13,079 nt of DNA, from assembly GCA_041499755.1 (NCBI GenBank), contig JBGQKV010000018.1:1-13079 (forward strand). Direction: 5' to 3'. Below the pieces are notes generated by a model. It was not told the origin of the DNA. It ran no database searches and worked only from the letters and a program-made list of their open reading frames with translations. Position 1 is the stretch's first letter. Every line of letters begins with the position of its first letter. The DNA comes from UBA9973 sp041499755 (lineage in GTDB: Bacteria > Patescibacteriota > Minisyncoccia > Phycocordibacterales > UBA9973). Below, piece by piece: positions 11,799-13,079 of this stretch. The translations under genes and the position numbers were made by a program.

Positions 11799-13079
11799 AT
11801 GCCAAAAAATTTACTTCAAGATATGATCCGCCCAAAATCTCTACCTAAAGAAGTAAGAGATCCTAGGGGGGAAGCCAGGGAAGAACAGGGGATAAAAGAA
11901 ATAAAAGAGAGACCGGTTTTAAACAACCCACCGCCTGATAGCAGGGTAATTTTCCAAAAAACCCCAGCGGGTGGAAGGAAAAACAGGCACGCCCTGTGGT
12001 TTGTCGCTATTATTGCTATGGTCTTTCTTATTTTTGCTGTATCGTTTCTTTTCTCTTTCGCAGAGGTCACCGTTAACCCAAAAGAAAAAGATTCTAATTT
12101 AAATTCTTCTTTCAACGCTGTCAAAGATTCCACTGGAGACGAGCTTTCTTTTGATTTAGTGATTCTTCCTGGTGTCGAGTCAAAGACGATGCCAGTAAAT
12201 GGAACAAAAGACAGCGCTATAAAAGCTACGGGGCAAGCTGTCATTTACAATGCTTATAGCACCGCTCCGCAGAATTTGCTCATAGACACCAGATTAGAAG
12301 GTTCAAATGGAAAAATCTATAAAACGGTAAAAGCAATAATTGTTCCAGGCATGAAGGGGACTGCTCCAGGACAAGTCGAAATAGGTATTTATGCAAACGA
12401 GGCGGGGCCAGAATACAATAGCACCCCGCTTGATTTTAAAGTTTTTGGATTCAAAGGAACTCCTAAATACGATAAATTTTACGGGAGGTCCAAAGGGGAC
12501 ATCAGTGGGGGATTTAAAGGGAAAGAACCGCAGATAACGGACGCGGATAAGGCCAGAGCTCTGGCAGATCTGAAAAGCAATCTCCAAGCAAAATTAGTAA
12601 AAAATGCCAGTGAGAGGATTCCGGCCGGATTTATTTTATTTAAAGATGCGGTGGTTACAAACATTGATCAGACTCCGGTATTTTCAGAACCCAAAGACGG
12701 CTCTACCACCATATCTCTAAAAGGCACGCTTTACGGTTTTATTCTTAATGAGAAGAGTTTGACCAAAACTCTAGCAAAGGATCTGATAACAAACTACGAC
12801 GATAGTGATGTGTATATTTCAAACCTGAAGAGCTTGGTTTTTTCTATGCCTCCCGGCGGGTTAGATCTATCAAATATTACTGCTTTGAAAAATATAAATT
12901 TTACTTTAATAGGAAATCCAAAGATTATCTGGACCGTGGACAAAGAAAAATTAACTGCTAATTTAGTCGGTATCCGTAAAGCAGATTTCAACAGCATCCT
13001 CGCGGGTTATCCAAACATCGCGAGCGCAGAGCTCAAGGTCCGACCGGCTTGGAAAAGTTCCTTTCCGGACAAGAGTAAA
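11799..13079 (+). CDS. Single-pass membrane protein with baseplate J-like barrel domain (3' end beyond window)
   Basis: The frame is open from the ATG at 11799 to the last base: 427 codons with no stop, so the gene runs past the window. The first ~63 residues are polar and Pro/Arg/Lys-rich, without a signal peptide. One membrane helix follows (about 66-88), giving a cytoplasmic N-terminus and a large outside domain. AEVTVNPKEK (88-97) leads into beta-rich sequence. ATGQAVIYNAYSTAPQNLL (143-161), TRLEGSNGKIYKT (164-176) and EAGPEYNSTP (201-210) resemble the barrel fold of phage baseplate J proteins (a stay-in-place ST-x-x-G-x-x-F pattern then an A-x-x-x-G-x-x-x-N pattern). FKVFGFKGTPKYDKFYGRS (213-231) and a second alpha/beta part (about 245-415) follow. 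The function is unknown. The PilM-like gene 9 bases upstream suggests a shared envelope complex. The fold assignment is by pattern only. Confidence 0.75.
   Translation, partial: MPKNLLQDMIRPKSLPKEVRDPRGEAREEQGIKEIKERPVLNNPPPDSRVIFQKTPAGGRKNRHALWFVAIIAMVFLIFAVSFLFSFAEVTVNPKEKDSNLNSSFNAVKDSTGDELSFDLVILPGVESKTMPVNGTKDSAIKATGQAVIYNAYSTAPQNLLIDTRLEGSNGKIYKTVKAIIVPGMKGTAPGQVEIGIYANEAGPEYNSTPLDFKVFGFKGTPKYDKFYGRSKGDISGGFKGKEPQITDADKARALADLKSNLQAKLVKNASERIPAGFILFKDAVVTNIDQTPVFSEPKDGSTTISLKGTLYGFILNEKSLTKTLAKDLITNYDDSDVYISNLKSLVFSMPPGGLDLSNITALKNINFTLIGNPKIIWTVDKEKLTANLVGIRKADFNSILAGYPNIASAELKVRPAWKSSFPDKSK

Noticed and set aside
11816..12244. Minus-strand open frame of 142 codons opposite the last gene
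   Set aside because: The plus strand has an uninterrupted 427-codon frame with a membrane helix, family-like motifs and a promoter. The antisense frame has low-complexity composition and no motif.
12552..12565. 14-bp perfect palindrome GCCAGAGCTCTGGC in the last gene
   Set aside because: About one such palindrome is expected by chance in 13 kb, and there is no second copy or positional signal.
1..13079. CRISPR arrays, tRNA or rRNA genes, IS elements, riboswitches
   Set aside because: No regularly spaced repeats, cloverleaf-like sequence, transposase frame or intergenic gap longer than about 50 bases was found, so none is reported.

Overview
The window looks like a stretch of chromosome from a member of the Candidate Phyla Radiation (Patescibacteria), most likely the Parcubacteria. 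This is an inference from several features. It holds 12 genes packed almost end to end at roughly 40% GC. Several proteins are shortened forms of universal enzymes. It has the DUF5671 and PilM-like/J-barrel-like membrane proteins familiar from that group. Promoters sit so close to the start codons that most transcripts would be leaderless. No tRNA, rRNA, CRISPR array, IS element or clear intrinsic terminator was seen.

Layout: (1) positions 1-465 hold the 3' end of a type II NADH dehydrogenase-like flavoprotein, which overlaps tail to tail with a minus-strand family-4-type uracil-DNA glycosylase (425-1045). (2) A compact divergent promoter at 1031-1082 separates the glycosylase from a rightward operon of overlapping genes: ychF, a Nudix hydrolase, tsaC and a class I methyltransferase (1070-3816). 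(3) A second operon (3837-8434) holds a five-helix DUF5671 membrane protein, leuS and murJ. (4) A third unit (8485-10594) holds an MgtC-family membrane protein and alaS. (5) The last part (10617-13079) holds a PilM/FtsA-like actin-fold ATPase, followed by a single-pass membrane protein whose frame is still open at the window edge.

Functionally the region is mostly housekeeping. It covers translation and tRNA maturation (leuS, alaS, tsaC, ychF, a probable RNA methyltransferase), envelope building (murJ), uracil and nucleotide clean-up (UDG, Nudix), and an envelope pair that may belong to a pilus-like or other surface apparatus.

Two themes stand out. The first is palindromic DNA inside coding sequence. 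A 30-bp palindromic core occurs in both tsaC and alaS with one base difference, in the same reading frame, encoding HYDII(N/D)NVIM. tsaC also carries an 18-bp perfect palindrome and a 48-bp, exactly 16-codon hairpin insertion. This resembles the in-gene palindromic elements known from Rickettsia and may be an undescribed family. The second theme is domain loss. LeuRS lacks the whole CP1 editing domain, YchF lacks its helical coiled-coil domain, AlaRS lacks C-Ala, and the uracil-DNA glycosylase lacks part of its iron-sulfur cysteine set.
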